Part shown: in pieces, positions 55,730 through 64,000 of the stretch | Position numbering within the stretch: the stretch's first letter is position 1 | Layout: the number at the start of each line of letters is the position of its first letter | Position numbers and translations under genes: made by a program | Source of the DNA: Modicisalibacter radicis | Lineage (GTDB): Bacteria; Pseudomonadota; Gammaproteobacteria; Pseudomonadales; Halomonadaceae | Direction of reading: 5' to 3' | Assembly (NCBI RefSeq): GCF_900961225.1 | Contig: NZ_CAAHFN010000054.1 | Span: 334,821-398,820, forward strand | DNA length: 64,000 nt | Notes under the pieces: generated by a model | Seen by the model: the letters and a program-made list of their open reading frames with translations, nothing else | What the model was told of the DNA's origin: nothing | Databases searched by the model: none

Positions 55730-57145
55730 TCAACTGTACTGAGCCGGATCGGGCACCGTCGGAAAGCGTGCCGGATACGCCTCCAGGAAAGCATGGCAGG
55801 CACGCAGTACGCGGATGTCATCGTACTTGCCTCCCGCCAGTTGGAAGCCCACGGGCAAGCCCGAATCGGTGAAGCCGCAGGGCACCGAAGCCGCCGGCTG
55901 CTGACTGAGATTGAATGGATAGGAAAACGGCGCCCACTCTTCCCAGTCCCTCATGCCACTGCCCGGCGGCACCTCATGGTTGATCTCGAAGGGCTCGATG
56001 GGCAGCGTCGGGGTCATCAGCAGATGGTAGCTCTGGTTGAAGTGCTCGAGGCGTTCGGCAAGACGCGCCCGGTCGGCCTGGGCGCGAAACAACGCCAGCG
56101 CACTCCAGTTCTCGGCATGACGCGCGTTGGCCACCAGCCCGGGGTCAAGCAACTGACGCTGACGCTCGTCACACTGCGACCAGACTTCCAGCGATGCGGT
56201 AAACCAGTGCTTCCGATAAGTGTCGATGGGCGAGGTGAAACCGGGATGGACCTCCTCGACCTCGGCACCCAGCGATTCCAGCTTTTGTGCCGCCTCGCGG
56301 ACCCGTGCAGCAATCTCGGGGGCGACTTCGGCATAACCGAGATCCGGCGAGTAGGCGATGCGCAGCCCGCGCAGGTCGCAGTCCAGATCCACGGCCCAGT
56401 CCTCGGGCTGGCCGCGCACCGCATAAGGGTCTCGGTAATCGTAGCGACCGATCACGTTGAGCATGCTCGCCGCATCGCGGACCGTGCGCGTCAGCGGGCC
56501 GATATGCGACAACGTCGGCTCCTTGGCCGGCGGCCACTGCGGGGTCCAGCCGAAGGTCGGCTTGAAGCCGAAGACACCGCAGAACCCCGCCGGGATGCGG
56601 ATCGACCCACCGGAATCGCCCCCCTGGTGCAGGACGCCCATATTGAGTGCCGCGGCCACCGCGGCGCCCCCGGACGAACCACCCGACGTCAGCCGGGTGT
56701 CCCATGGGTTGCAGGTGGCGCCGAAGACCCGGTTGTCGGTCACTCCCTTCCAGCCGAATTCCGGCGTATTGGTCTTGCCCAGTATTACGGCGCCCGCTTC
56801 ACGCAGCATGCGCGCCGGCGGCGCGTCATCCTCGCACAGGGCCCCGGATGCGGTCAGCGAACCTTCGCGGGCCGGCATCCCGGCAACCTCGGTCAGATCC
56901 TTGAGCGAGACCGGCACCCCATCGATGGGGCTCAGCGGCTTGCCCTGCCCCCAGCGCCGAGCGGACGCGCGGGCCGCCTTCTCGGCGCCTTCGCGATCGA
57001 CATACACATAGGCTTTGACGGTGTCGTTAAAGCGTTCGATACGTTCCAGCGCCGCGCGGGTCGCTTCTAGCGGCGATGCCTTCCCGGCTTCGTAGAGTTC
57101 GACAAGTTTGGCGGCATCCAAGGTGCCCAGATCGGTATCACTCAC
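55730..57145 (-). CDS. Amidase (amidase-signature family)
   Basis: A 471-residue amidase starting at GTG 57145, with GGAGGG upstream; the longer reading to 57247 has no such site. It has the Ser-cisSer-Lys triad of the amidase-signature family: the Lys in GVPVSLKDLTEVAG, the GGSSGGAAVAAAL segment, and the nucleophile Ser in GGDSGGSIRIPAGFCGVFGFKP. It hydrolyses an amide bond of unknown substrate. It is upstream of the EctC-like gene with 90 bp between, probably one operon. Confidence 0.93.
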   Translation of the reverse strand: MSDTDLGTLDAAKLVELYEAGKASPLEATRAALERIERFNDTVKAYVYVDREGAEKAARASARRWGQGKPLSPIDGVPVSLKDLTEVAGMPAREGSLTASGALCEDDAPPARMLREAGAVILGKTNTPEFGWKGVTDNRVFGATCNPWDTRLTSGGSSGGAAVAAALNMGVLHQGGDSGGSIRIPAGFCGVFGFKPTFGWTPQWPPAKEPTLSHIGPLTRTVRDAASMLNVIGRYDYRDPYAVRGQPEDWAVDLDCDLRGLRIAYSPDLGYAEVAPEIAARVREAAQKLESLGAEVEEVHPGFTSPIDTYRKHWFTASLEVWSQCDERQRQLLDPGLVANARHAENWSALALFRAQADRARLAERLEHFNQSYHLLMTPTLPIEPFEINHEVPPGSGMRDWEEWAPFSYPFNLSQQPAASVPCGFTDSGLPVGFQLAGGKYDDIRVLRACHAFLEAYPARFPTVPDPAQYS

Positions 57146-57352
57146 GTTTCCCTCCCTGAATCTCGTGATCGAATATGGCGATTTGGTATCGAGACTCAGG
57201 CTAGGCCGATTCGTTCCGGCTGTGCAAAAAAACAGGCAGCACCGCATCCAACGACATAGCGAAACGGGCTAATGCAGATCGTGGGCTTCGACACCAGGCT
57301 GGTTTAGATGGCACCGCTGGCGACTCACCGCGAGATTGGCCAGGCGATAGCG

Positions 57353-57380
57353 AAACGCCCCGATCCGGGTCGGGGCGTTT
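57353..57380. terminator. Bidirectional terminator after the siderophore receptor
   Basis: AAACGCCCCGA and TCGGGGCGTTT form an 11-bp stem around a 6-base loop, with T/A runs on both sides. It lies 120 bp after the receptor stop and ends its transcript. Confidence 0.85.
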
Positions 57381-57500
57381 TGCGGTCGTTGCCTTGCTTT
57401 GTCGGAGGCCCCGACCGGCATCGCCCCCAGCGGAAGTGGTAGTCGCTGCGTCCCGGGGCGTAAGGCCGGCATTTCGGACTTCGGCGCGATTGAATCAGCC

Positions 57501-59642
57501 TTACCAGCGATAGCTAACCTTGGCCACGACTTCGCGGCCCTGGTTGTAGTAGTTCGCCGTGCCGGAACCGACCACGTGCTGCTCGTCGAGCAGGTTGCTG
57601 ACGTTGACGGTCAGATCGGTGTTCTGGATGAACTGGTAGCTGAACGCCGCATCATAAATCGTGGTCGCGTCGCTCTTGGCCGAGTTCTCGGCATCGAAGT
57701 AATAGGAACCGGTATAGCGGGCGCCAAGACCCACGCTCATATCCATGTCCGGCAGGGTATAGTAGGTCCAGAGCGACGCCGTATGTTTCGGTGTTTCGGT
57801 GAATTCGTTGCCTTCGATTGAGGTTCCATCCCGAAGCGTGCCGCGTTCCACATCCGAATCCATGTAGGAATAGCCACCGATCAGGCTCAGGTTATCGGTC
57901 AGTTCGGCCTTGACTTCAAGGTCCAGGCCACGCACGCGGGATTCGCCGATGGTTTCCCGATCGATACCCGTCCCGTCATCCCGCGCGACCGCAATGGACA
58001 CATTGTCCTTGGTCAGGTCATAGACCGCCGCGGAGAACAGCGCATTCATGCCGAAGGGCGCATATTTCACACCCAGTTCGTACTGCTCGCCGCGCTCGGG
58101 CTCAGTGCCGATCGATGGCGGTGCGATCGATTCCACATAGCTGACATAGGTGGAAACCTCGTCGGTGACCTTATAGGTCAGCGCGCCACGGACCGAGGTT
58201 TCCGAGAAGTCGTCGGAAGTATCGGTGTTTGCGAGGAGGTCTTTCTCGGAGAGATCCAGGTCATCGTTGCGCACACCCGCCGTGACGATAAAGCGGTCGT
58301 GGAACGACAAATTCTGCGTCACGAAGAGCGACCGGGTCTTGTAGTCCTGCTCGGTATCCTCGTAGGCAGCCAGGCTGCTCGGGGGACCGCTGTAAACGGG
58401 GTCCGAGACATCGATCGACTCTGCCGGCGCGTATACCGATGTACCTTCACTGGATGCATCGCGATATTCGACGCCCGCCAGTGTACTGCTGTCGATAGAG
58501 CCGAGACTGGCATCGTATTGCAGGATGGCGTTGCCGATCAGCTCACTCGCTTCATTGTCTCCGCCGATATAGCTACGGCCGACCTCCGTGCCGGTTCGTG
58601 CCACAGAGTCGGTGATGTAAACGTAACCGTAGTCGTCGGTCAGGTCGCTGTAGCGCAGGTTGCCCCGCAAGGTCAGTCCGTTATCGAAGTCATGGGTGAG
58701 TAGCCCGGTAACGCTGGTACGCTCGACATCCTGGTAGTTGAAATCAGGCTCGCCGAAGAAGTCGTCGCGGTCGTATTCCCGGTCGAAGGGATAGCCGCCG
58801 CTGTTGGGGGTGTTGTCATGGTTCAGGTAATCGAAGATCACCGTCGCCGAGGTATAGTCCGTCGGCTCCCAGGTCAGCCCGCCCATGATGAATTCATCAT
58901 CATCCTTGGAATGATCGTATTCGCGATCGCTATCCTTGATCTTGCCGGTGAAGCGATAGGCCAGCGTCTCGCTGGCGTTCAGGGTGTCGCCCACGTCGAG
59001 CCCGACCTCTTTATGGTCGAATGAACCATAGCCCACGTAGCCTTCGCCAAACGACTCGAATCGGGGCCGCTTGCTCACGAAGTTGACCGAACCGCCCGGG
59101 TCCGCCGGGCCGAACAGGGTGGAGTTTGCACCCCGCAGCACCTCGACGCGTTCGAAAGCGTAGGGTTCCTCGCGCACACCACGCATCGAGCCCAGCGTCA
59201 GCCCGTCACGGTAGGTCGTGGCCTGGAAGCCGCGAATCTTGAAGTAGTCGTTACGGTCGTCGGTGGCGTAGTACTCGGTGACGACCCCGGGCGTGTATTG
59301 CAGGACTTCCTCGGTGGTATTGGCGTCGCGCTGCTCGATTTCCTTTTCGGTAATGACCGATACGGAGGCGGGTGTATCGAGGATGCTGGTCGCGACCTTG
59401 CCGCCCACCCACAGCTCCTGGGCGACCGTCGAGTTGGCATCGTCATCGGCGTAGGCCTGGGCGTTGACGATGATGGGGGCGAGGCGGTACGCCTCCTGAT
59501 CGTCATTGCCGCCGCCTCCCTCCTGCGCGCTCCCGATCGCGGGAACAGTCACCAGCGTCGTGCCGCATAGAAAGGCCGTGGTGGCCCGTTGCCGCCGTAG
59601 CCGATTTGCGCTGCGCCGGACGGCGCTATCGCTACCAGTCAT
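57501..59642 (-). CDS. TonB-dependent siderophore receptor
   Basis: A 713-residue outer-membrane receptor starting at ATG 59642. The signal peptide ends near GSAQ (about residue 40). The plug domain (about 60-190) has ASVSVITEKEIEQRDANTTEEVLQYTPGV and ends with GGSVNFVSKRP. The rest is the 22-strand barrel with many YxF-type strands, ending in the C-terminal aromatic KVSYRW. It takes up a ferric siderophore with TonB energy. A Fur-box-like site lies just upstream. Confidence 0.95.
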   Translation of the reverse strand: MTGSDSAVRRSANRLRRQRATTAFLCGTTLVTVPAIGSAQEGGGGNDDQEAYRLAPIIVNAQAYADDDANSTVAQELWVGGKVATSILDTPASVSVITEKEIEQRDANTTEEVLQYTPGVVTEYYATDDRNDYFKIRGFQATTYRDGLTLGSMRGVREEPYAFERVEVLRGANSTLFGPADPGGSVNFVSKRPRFESFGEGYVGYGSFDHKEVGLDVGDTLNASETLAYRFTGKIKDSDREYDHSKDDDEFIMGGLTWEPTDYTSATVIFDYLNHDNTPNSGGYPFDREYDRDDFFGEPDFNYQDVERTSVTGLLTHDFDNGLTLRGNLRYSDLTDDYGYVYITDSVARTGTEVGRSYIGGDNEASELIGNAILQYDASLGSIDSSTLAGVEYRDASSEGTSVYAPAESIDVSDPVYSGPPSSLAAYEDTEQDYKTRSLFVTQNLSFHDRFIVTAGVRNDDLDLSEKDLLANTDTSDDFSETSVRGALTYKVTDEVSTYVSYVESIAPPSIGTEPERGEQYELGVKYAPFGMNALFSAAVYDLTKDNVSIAVARDDGTGIDRETIGESRVRGLDLEVKAELTDNLSLIGGYSYMDSDVERGTLRDGTSIEGNEFTETPKHTASLWTYYTLPDMDMSVGLGARYTGSYYFDAENSAKSDATTIYDAAFSYQFIQNTDLTVNVSNLLDEQHVVGSGTANYYNQGREVVAKVSYRW

Positions 59643-59748
59643 GTTGAAGACCCCTTGTATTGAAGACCCCGAGTGATTAACCAGCGTCCCCTTATGATTT
59701 TCCGTTGAAGGCCTCGGGATTATCCGAGGGTGGCACCTCCCAGTCAAT

Positions 59749-59773
59749 AATGATAATGTTTTTCATAATCATT
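59749..59773. promoter_or_regulatory. Fur-box-like operator between receptor and ABC operon
   Basis: AATGATAATG and CATAATCATT form a near-perfect 10+10 inverted repeat (one mismatch) with a TTTTT spacer. It resembles the Fur box (GATAATGATAATCATTATC). It lies between the divergent receptor gene and the siderophore ABC operon, so Fur-Fe2+ probably represses both. Confidence 0.78.
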
Positions 59774-59894
59774 TGGTTTTAAAGGCTGCATCTGCTGACA
59801 TCACGCAATCGCCACCCGGCATGAACCCGAACGTTGCGCCCCCGCCACTCGGTGGGCCCATCACTATCGAACAATGAAGCTTTTGGAGGGGACG

Positions 59895-60905
59895 ATGGCT
59901 GGATTCCGTAGGAGGGCATGGCTTCGTAAAGGCGGGGCTATCTGCATGGCGCTTCTGGCGGCGTGCAGCCTCGCTGTGGCGCAGGCCGGTGCACAACGGT
60001 ATCCGATCGAGATCCACCACGCCCTGGGGACCACCGTGATTCCCGAAAAACCCGAGCGGGTGGCCAGCGTTGCCTGGGCGAACCACGAAGTGGCGCTCGC
60101 GCTCGGCATCGTGCCCGTCGGCTTTGCCGCCGCGAATTTTGGCGATGACGACGACGACGGCCTGCTCCCCTGGGTCGCGACACGACTCGAGGAGCTCGGC
60201 GCGGGATCGCCCAAGCTGTTCGACGAAGGGGATGGGATCGACTTCGAGGCGGTGGCGGCCAGCGCGCCGGACGTTATTCTCGCGGCCTATTCCGGTCTCA
60301 GCCGCTCGGACTACGATACCCTGAGCAAGATCGCCCCCGTCGTCGCCTATCCCCAAGCTCCCTGGGCGACCGGCTGGCGCGAGATGATTCGGCTCGACAG
60401 CGCGGGGATGGGGATGGCCAGGGAGGGCGAGGCGCTAATCACGCGGATCGACGAGCGGATTGCCGCAACGGCCGCCGCGCATCCCGCGCTTGCTGGCAAG
60501 ACGGCGCTGTTCGTCACCCACCTCGACCCCACGAATCTCAGTCGTATCTCGTTCTACACCGACAATGACGCGAGGGTGCGATTCTTCCACGACCTCGGCC
60601 TGGCATCGCCCCGATTCGTGAAGGAAGTCTCGGCCGCAGGCAAGTTCTCGGGCGAGATCAGCTCCGAGCGAATCGACGAACTGGCGGATGTGGACATCCT
60701 CGTTACCTATGGCGGGCAGCCCCTGGTCGACCGACTGTCCGCCCATCCGCTCACCTCCCGATTGCCTGCGGTCGAGCACGGTTCGCTTGTCCTGCTTGAC
60801 GATAGCCCGCTCGGCACCGCCGCCAATCCCACACCGATGTCGATACCCTGGGTGCTCGATGACTACGCCGATCTGCTCTCGGACGCCGCGCGCAAGTCGG
60901 AATGA
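59895..60905 (+). CDS. Siderophore ABC transporter binding protein (FhuD-like)
   Basis: A 336-residue periplasmic binding protein starting at ATG 59895 with GGAGGGG upstream. The signal peptide ends near AQAGAQ. The class-III binding fold is seen in PERVASVAWANHEVALALG and DGIDFEAVAASAPDVILAAYSGL. Its family loads ferric siderophore on the inner-membrane permeases. Its TGA overlaps the ATG at 60902, where the next gene probably began. Confidence 0.9.
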   Translation: MAGFRRRAWLRKGGAICMALLAACSLAVAQAGAQRYPIEIHHALGTTVIPEKPERVASVAWANHEVALALGIVPVGFAAANFGDDDDDGLLPWVATRLEELGAGSPKLFDEGDGIDFEAVAASAPDVILAAYSGLSRSDYDTLSKIAPVVAYPQAPWATGWREMIRLDSAGMGMAREGEALITRIDERIAATAAAHPALAGKTALFVTHLDPTNLSRISFYTDNDARVRFFHDLGLASPRFVKEVSAAGKFSGEISSERIDELADVDILVTYGGQPLVDRLSAHPLTSRLPAVEHGSLVLLDDSPLGTAANPTPMSIPWVLDDYADLLSDAARKSE

Positions 60906-60984
60906 GCGTGGCCGGACCCATGGTCCCGCCCATTCCATCGCACATTCCGGGGCGCGCAAGCGGCTCGTCGGAGGCGTGGCACTG

Positions 60985-61941
60985 ATGCTCCTGCTCGTCG
61001 TGGCGGTAGTACTTTCCGCGACCTTTGGCGCACGCGATGTCGGGTGGCCGGAGATCGCCGCGGCGTTGGGCGGGCGGGCCGAGACCATCGGGGAGGCAGC
61101 CGTGACCAGCCGACTCCCGCGCACACTGCTGGCGGTTCTCGCGGGAGCGGCTCTCGGCCTGTCGGGAGGCGTGATGCAGGGCCTCACGCGAAACCCGCTC
61201 GCCGATCCGGGCCTGCTGGGCGTGAATGCCGGGGCGACACTCGCCGTTGTCGTCGGCCTGGCATGGTTCGGGATCGAAGATGCCAGCCTCTATATCTGGA
61301 CTGCCATCCTGGGCGCCGGACTGAGCGCGGTCGCGGTCTACGCCATCGCGAGCCTTGGCCGAGGCGGAGCCTCACCGCTGCGCCTCGCGCTCGCGGGCGC
61401 GGTGACGACTGCCGCACTGAGCTCCCTGACCACAGCGGTCGTGTTGCCGCGCGGCGATATCGCCGGGCTCGTGCAATCCTGGATAGTCGGCGGGGTCGGC
61501 GGCGCCACCAGCGACCAGATCGTGCCGGTCCTGCCGTTTCTCATCACGGGCCTTGTCGTCACCCTCCTCTCGGCCCGCAAGCTCAACCTGCTCGCGCTTG
61601 GGGACGATACAGCGACCGGGCTTGGCGAGAACGTGGCATTGGCGCGGGCCATGGCAGCGGCCGGCGCCGTGCTGCTATGTGGCGCGACGACCGCCGTGTG
61701 CGGCCCCATCGGGTTCGTCGGGCTCGTCGTACCGCATGCCTGCCGGCTGCTCGTGGGTAGCGATTACCGCTGGCTCCTGCCCGCCTCCGCGCTTGGGGGC
61801 GCCGTGCTCCTGACGTTCGCGGATGTGTTCGGGCGGATCGTGGCGCGACCGGCAGAGCTGGAAGTCGGCATCGTCACCGCCTTTATCGGTGCTCCCGTCT
61901 TCATCTGGATCGTGCGCCGCCGGAAGGTAGGGGCGCTGTGA
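60985..61941 (+). CDS. Siderophore ABC permease, FecCD family, possibly frameshifted at 5' end
   Basis: A membrane permease of 318 residues as read from ATG 60985. It keeps the FecCD family features LPRTLLAVLAGAALGLSGGVMQGLTRNPLADPGLLG and FVGLVVPHACRLLVGSDYR. The expected start is ATG 60902, overlapping the binding-protein stop, but that frame runs to a stop after 27 codons. One added G in the run GGGG at 60949-60952 would join that start to the permease frame, giving about 346 residues. GTG 60976 and ATG 60985 are fallback starts. Confidence 0.82.
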   Translation: MLLLVVAVVLSATFGARDVGWPEIAAALGGRAETIGEAAVTSRLPRTLLAVLAGAALGLSGGVMQGLTRNPLADPGLLGVNAGATLAVVVGLAWFGIEDASLYIWTAILGAGLSAVAVYAIASLGRGGASPLRLALAGAVTTAALSSLTTAVVLPRGDIAGLVQSWIVGGVGGATSDQIVPVLPFLITGLVVTLLSARKLNLLALGDDTATGLGENVALARAMAAAGAVLLCGATTAVCGPIGFVGLVVPHACRLLVGSDYRWLLPASALGGAVLLTFADVFGRIVARPAELEVGIVTAFIGAPVFIWIVRRRKVGAL

Positions 61942-62981
61942 CCGACCCGTCATCTTGCGTCATCGCCAGGCTCGCCCGGATCCGCCGGGAACGCGCGACA
62001 CGGCGCTGGCGTGTTCTGGCTATCCTGCTGGCCTGCCTGCTGGCGGGGGCGGCGCTGACATTGATGCTGGGACAGTCGTCTACCGCCCTGGTGACGGTGC
62101 TCCGCGTGCTCGGCGGCGCGGATGTACCCGGGGCCGGATTCATCGTCCGTGAATTGCGCCTGCCGCGGGCGGTGATATCGATCCTCACGGGGGTTTGCTT
62201 CGGCCTCGGAGGCGTCGCCTTTCAAACGATGCTGCGCAATCCGCTCGCCAGCCCCGACATCATAGGCATCAGCACGGGGGCGAGCGCTGCCGCGGTCTTC
62301 GCCATCGTGGTGTTGGCGATGAGCGGTCCGGCCGTTTCCATCGTTGCGGTCGTCGCGGGGCTGAGCGTCGCGCTCTTGATCTATCTCCTCTCCTGGCGGC
62401 ACGGTGTAACCGGCGCGCGGCTCATCCTCGTCGGGATCGGCCTTGCCGCGATGTTGCAGAGCTTCACCGCCTATCTGCTTACGCGTGCGCCGAGCTGGAC
62501 CCTTCAGGAGGCGCTGCGCTGGATGACCGGCAGCGTGAACGGGGTCCAGCTCGAACAGGCACTGCCGTTATTCGTCGCCCTGCTGTTTTTTGGTGGACTG
62601 CTCTTCAGTCGCAGCCGCGATCTCGAAGCCCTGCGATTGGGTGACGACACGGCTGCCGGGCTTGGTGTTCGGCTGACGGCGACTCGCGTAAGCATCATCG
62701 TCTCCGCGGTCGGGCTCATCTCCTTCGCCACGGCGGTTGCGGGACCGATCGCTTTTGTAGCCTTCCTCGCCGGCCCGATCGCGGCGCGCCTGGCGGGCCG
62801 GAACGGATCGCTGCTCGCCCCCTCGGCCATCGTTGGAGCCCTGCTCGTCCTCCTGAGCGATTACGCGGGCCAGTTTCTGCTGCCCGCGCGCTACCCGGTA
62901 GGGATCGTCACCGGCGTGCTCGGCGCTCCCTATCTCGTTTACCTCCTCATTCGCGACAACAAGAGCGGAGATGCCCTGTGA
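61938..62981 (+). CDS. Siderophore ABC permease, FecCD family
   Basis: A 347-residue permease starting at GTG 61938, overlapping the previous stop by 4 bp (GTGA). It has VRELRLPRAVISILTGVCFGLGGVAFQTMLRNPLASPDIIG and GPIAFVAFLAGPIAARLAGR, the FecCD signatures, and about nine to ten membrane helices. It forms a heterodimer with the previous permease. Confidence 0.95.
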   Translation: MTDPSSCVIARLARIRRERATRRWRVLAILLACLLAGAALTLMLGQSSTALVTVLRVLGGADVPGAGFIVRELRLPRAVISILTGVCFGLGGVAFQTMLRNPLASPDIIGISTGASAAAVFAIVVLAMSGPAVSIVAVVAGLSVALLIYLLSWRHGVTGARLILVGIGLAAMLQSFTAYLLTRAPSWTLQEALRWMTGSVNGVQLEQALPLFVALLFFGGLLFSRSRDLEALRLGDDTAAGLGVRLTATRVSIIVSAVGLISFATAVAGPIAFVAFLAGPIAARLAGRNGSLLAPSAIVGALLVLLSDYAGQFLLPARYPVGIVTGVLGAPYLVYLLIRDNKSGDAL

Positions 62982-63769
62982 GCGACCCCCTGCTTGTCAT
63001 TCATGACCTCATGGCGGGCTACGGTGAAGGCACCGTACTGGAAGCGATCAATCTGACCATACCCCCGGGACGAAACACCGCTATCGTGGGGGCAAATGCC
63101 TGCGGTAAATCGACCCTGCTGCGTACGCTCTCGCGGCTTCTCGCACCCGAGCGCGGCAAGGTCTTGCTCGACGGCCACTCCATCCACCGGCTTCCCGCAC
63201 GCCGCCTTGCGCAACAGTTGGGCCTTCTGCCGCAATCGCCCATCGCCCCCGAAGGGATCACCGTGCTTGATCTCGTCAGCCGAGGCCGCCATCCACACCA
63301 GGGACCATTCGCGCGCTGGAGTGCGGCCGACGAGGCCGCCGTAGCCGAGGCGCTGGAGGCTACAGCCACCACGGACCTCGCCGGGCGGACCGTGGAAGCG
63401 CTGTCGGGTGGACAGCGTCAACGCGTCTGGATCGCCATGGCGCTTGCACAGCAGACGAACATTCTGCTGCTCGACGAACCCACGACCTTTCTCGACATCA
63501 ACCACCAGATCGAGGTGCTTGACCTTCTGACCGACCTCAATCGTGAACGTGGCACGACCATCGTGATGGTCCTGCACGACCTCAACCTGGCCGCACGCTA
63601 CGCCGATGTGCTGGTAGCCATGGCCAAAGGGCGGGTCTACGGGCTTGGGGCCCCGGAAGAGGTGCTGACCGAACAGATGGTGCAAGAGGTCTTCGGCCTC
63701 GAGAGCCGAATCATGGAAGATCCAGTCACGGGCAAACCGATGATGATCCCGCTCGGGCGCCATGTGTGA
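62978..63769 (+). CDS. Siderophore ABC transporter ATP-binding protein (FecE/FepC-like)
   Basis: A 263-residue ABC ATPase starting at GTG 62978 with a 4-bp overlap with the permease stop. It has Walker A GANACGKSTLL (with Ala-Cys instead of Gly-Ala), the signature LSGGQRQRVWIAMAL, Walker B ILLLDEPTTFLDI and the switch His in MVLHDLNLAARY. It powers ferric siderophore import. It is the last gene of the operon. Confidence 0.95.
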   Translation: MSDPLLVIHDLMAGYGEGTVLEAINLTIPPGRNTAIVGANACGKSTLLRTLSRLLAPERGKVLLDGHSIHRLPARRLAQQLGLLPQSPIAPEGITVLDLVSRGRHPHQGPFARWSAADEAAVAEALEATATTDLAGRTVEALSGGQRQRVWIAMALAQQTNILLLDEPTTFLDINHQIEVLDLLTDLNRERGTTIVMVLHDLNLAARYADVLVAMAKGRVYGLGAPEEVLTEQMVQEVFGLESRIMEDPVTGKPMMIPLGRHV

Positions 63770-63844
63770 CCCTGTCATTCGAAAACGATGCCCTCGAACA
63801 GGGCGGCTCGGATCACCTGAAAGACGCGGTCGAATTGAACCCAT

Positions 63845-64000
63845 TGGCAGGCGTGGACACAATGTTGATACCCTGGAATTCCCCCAAAAAAGTGGACACG
63901 CGCCATTAGTGCAAACCCTCAAATTCCAGCGGCGTCCTGTAACCAAGGCTGCTGTGGAGCCGTTGGGTGTTATAAAAGCCGTCAATATAGCGATTTATAT
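63845..64000. mobile_element. Right-hand part of an IS3-family element (partial)
   Basis: The transposase 3' end (63906-64000, minus) is followed by GTGTCCACTTTTTTGGGGG on the minus strand, a terminal-inverted-repeat-like sequence. A second GTGGACAC occurs at 63856. The exact end of the element cannot be fixed without its other end, which is beyond the window. Confidence 0.6.
63906..64000 (-). CDS. IS3-family transposase, C-terminal end (partial)
   Basis: The minus strand reads INRYIDGFYNTQRLHSSLG followed by YRTPLEFEGLH and a TAA stop. This is the conserved C-terminus of the IS3-family OrfB integrase (FYNxxRxHSxLGYxxPxEF). Only 31 codons are inside the window. The rest lies to the right. 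Confidence 0.88.
   Translation of the reverse strand, partial: INRYIDGFYNTQRLHSSLGYRTPLEFEGLH

Overview
The window is high-GC gammaproteobacterial chromosome and most resembles the family Halomonadaceae (Halomonas or a close relative). The evidence is an ectoine hydroxylase (EctD), a separate EctC-like cupin, several TRAP/ABC uptake systems, typical gammaproteobacterial housekeeping genes (polA, speA, a type II homoserine kinase) and CsrB/RsmZ-type regulatory RNAs. The assignment rests on gene content only.

Left part (1-14.7 kb): the end of a molybdoenzyme operon (FAD and 2Fe-2S subunits); an EmrAB-type efflux pair divergent from a TetR regulator; a TRAP transporter operon (dctP-Q-M plus a degenerate SDR-like gene) with a sigma-54 promoter and paired palindromic sites, next to its probable sigma-54 activator; XdhC and MocA accessory genes; an ankyrin protein; an aldo/keto reductase; and an unusual gene that joins a YbhP-like endonuclease/phosphatase domain directly to the C-terminal half of a YbhN-like membrane protein. 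A decayed 72-bp copy of the polA 3' end lies just beyond it.

Middle part (14.8-35.7 kb): a manganese-type ABC importer with an MntR regulator and an MntR-like operator, polA, a DUF2782-like protein, homoserine kinase, arginine decarboxylase, an FAH-family hydrolase, ectD, chrA, a periplasmic aspartic-protease-like protein, a Crp/Fnr regulator, a CsrB-like sRNA on the minus strand, and the homogentisate operon hmgA-fahA-maiA.

Genomic island (35,782-52,662): about 16.9 kb integrated at the 3' end of tRNA-Thr(CGT), bounded by 46-bp direct repeats. It has a P4-type integrase, a ParE-type toxin-antitoxin pair, an AlpA-like regulator, an S49 phage protease with a scaffold-like tail but no capsid gene, a coiled-coil protein, a DUF927/TOPRIM primase-helicase, an AT-richer cargo block (unknown protein plus XRE-ImmA/IrrE protein, and a protein with a HEPN-like RNxxxH motif), and a second tyrosine recombinase with a small partner. 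Clusters of GTGTC/GACAC and a 23-bp direct repeat lie near both ends. The layout fits a phage-satellite or P4-like element.

Right part (52.7-64 kb): the intact tRNA-Thr, small proteins, a second Crp/Fnr regulator, a second CsrB-like sRNA, an orphan EctC-like cupin, an amidase, a TonB-dependent siderophore receptor divergent from a siderophore ABC operon with a shared Fur-box-like site, and the edge of an IS3-family element.
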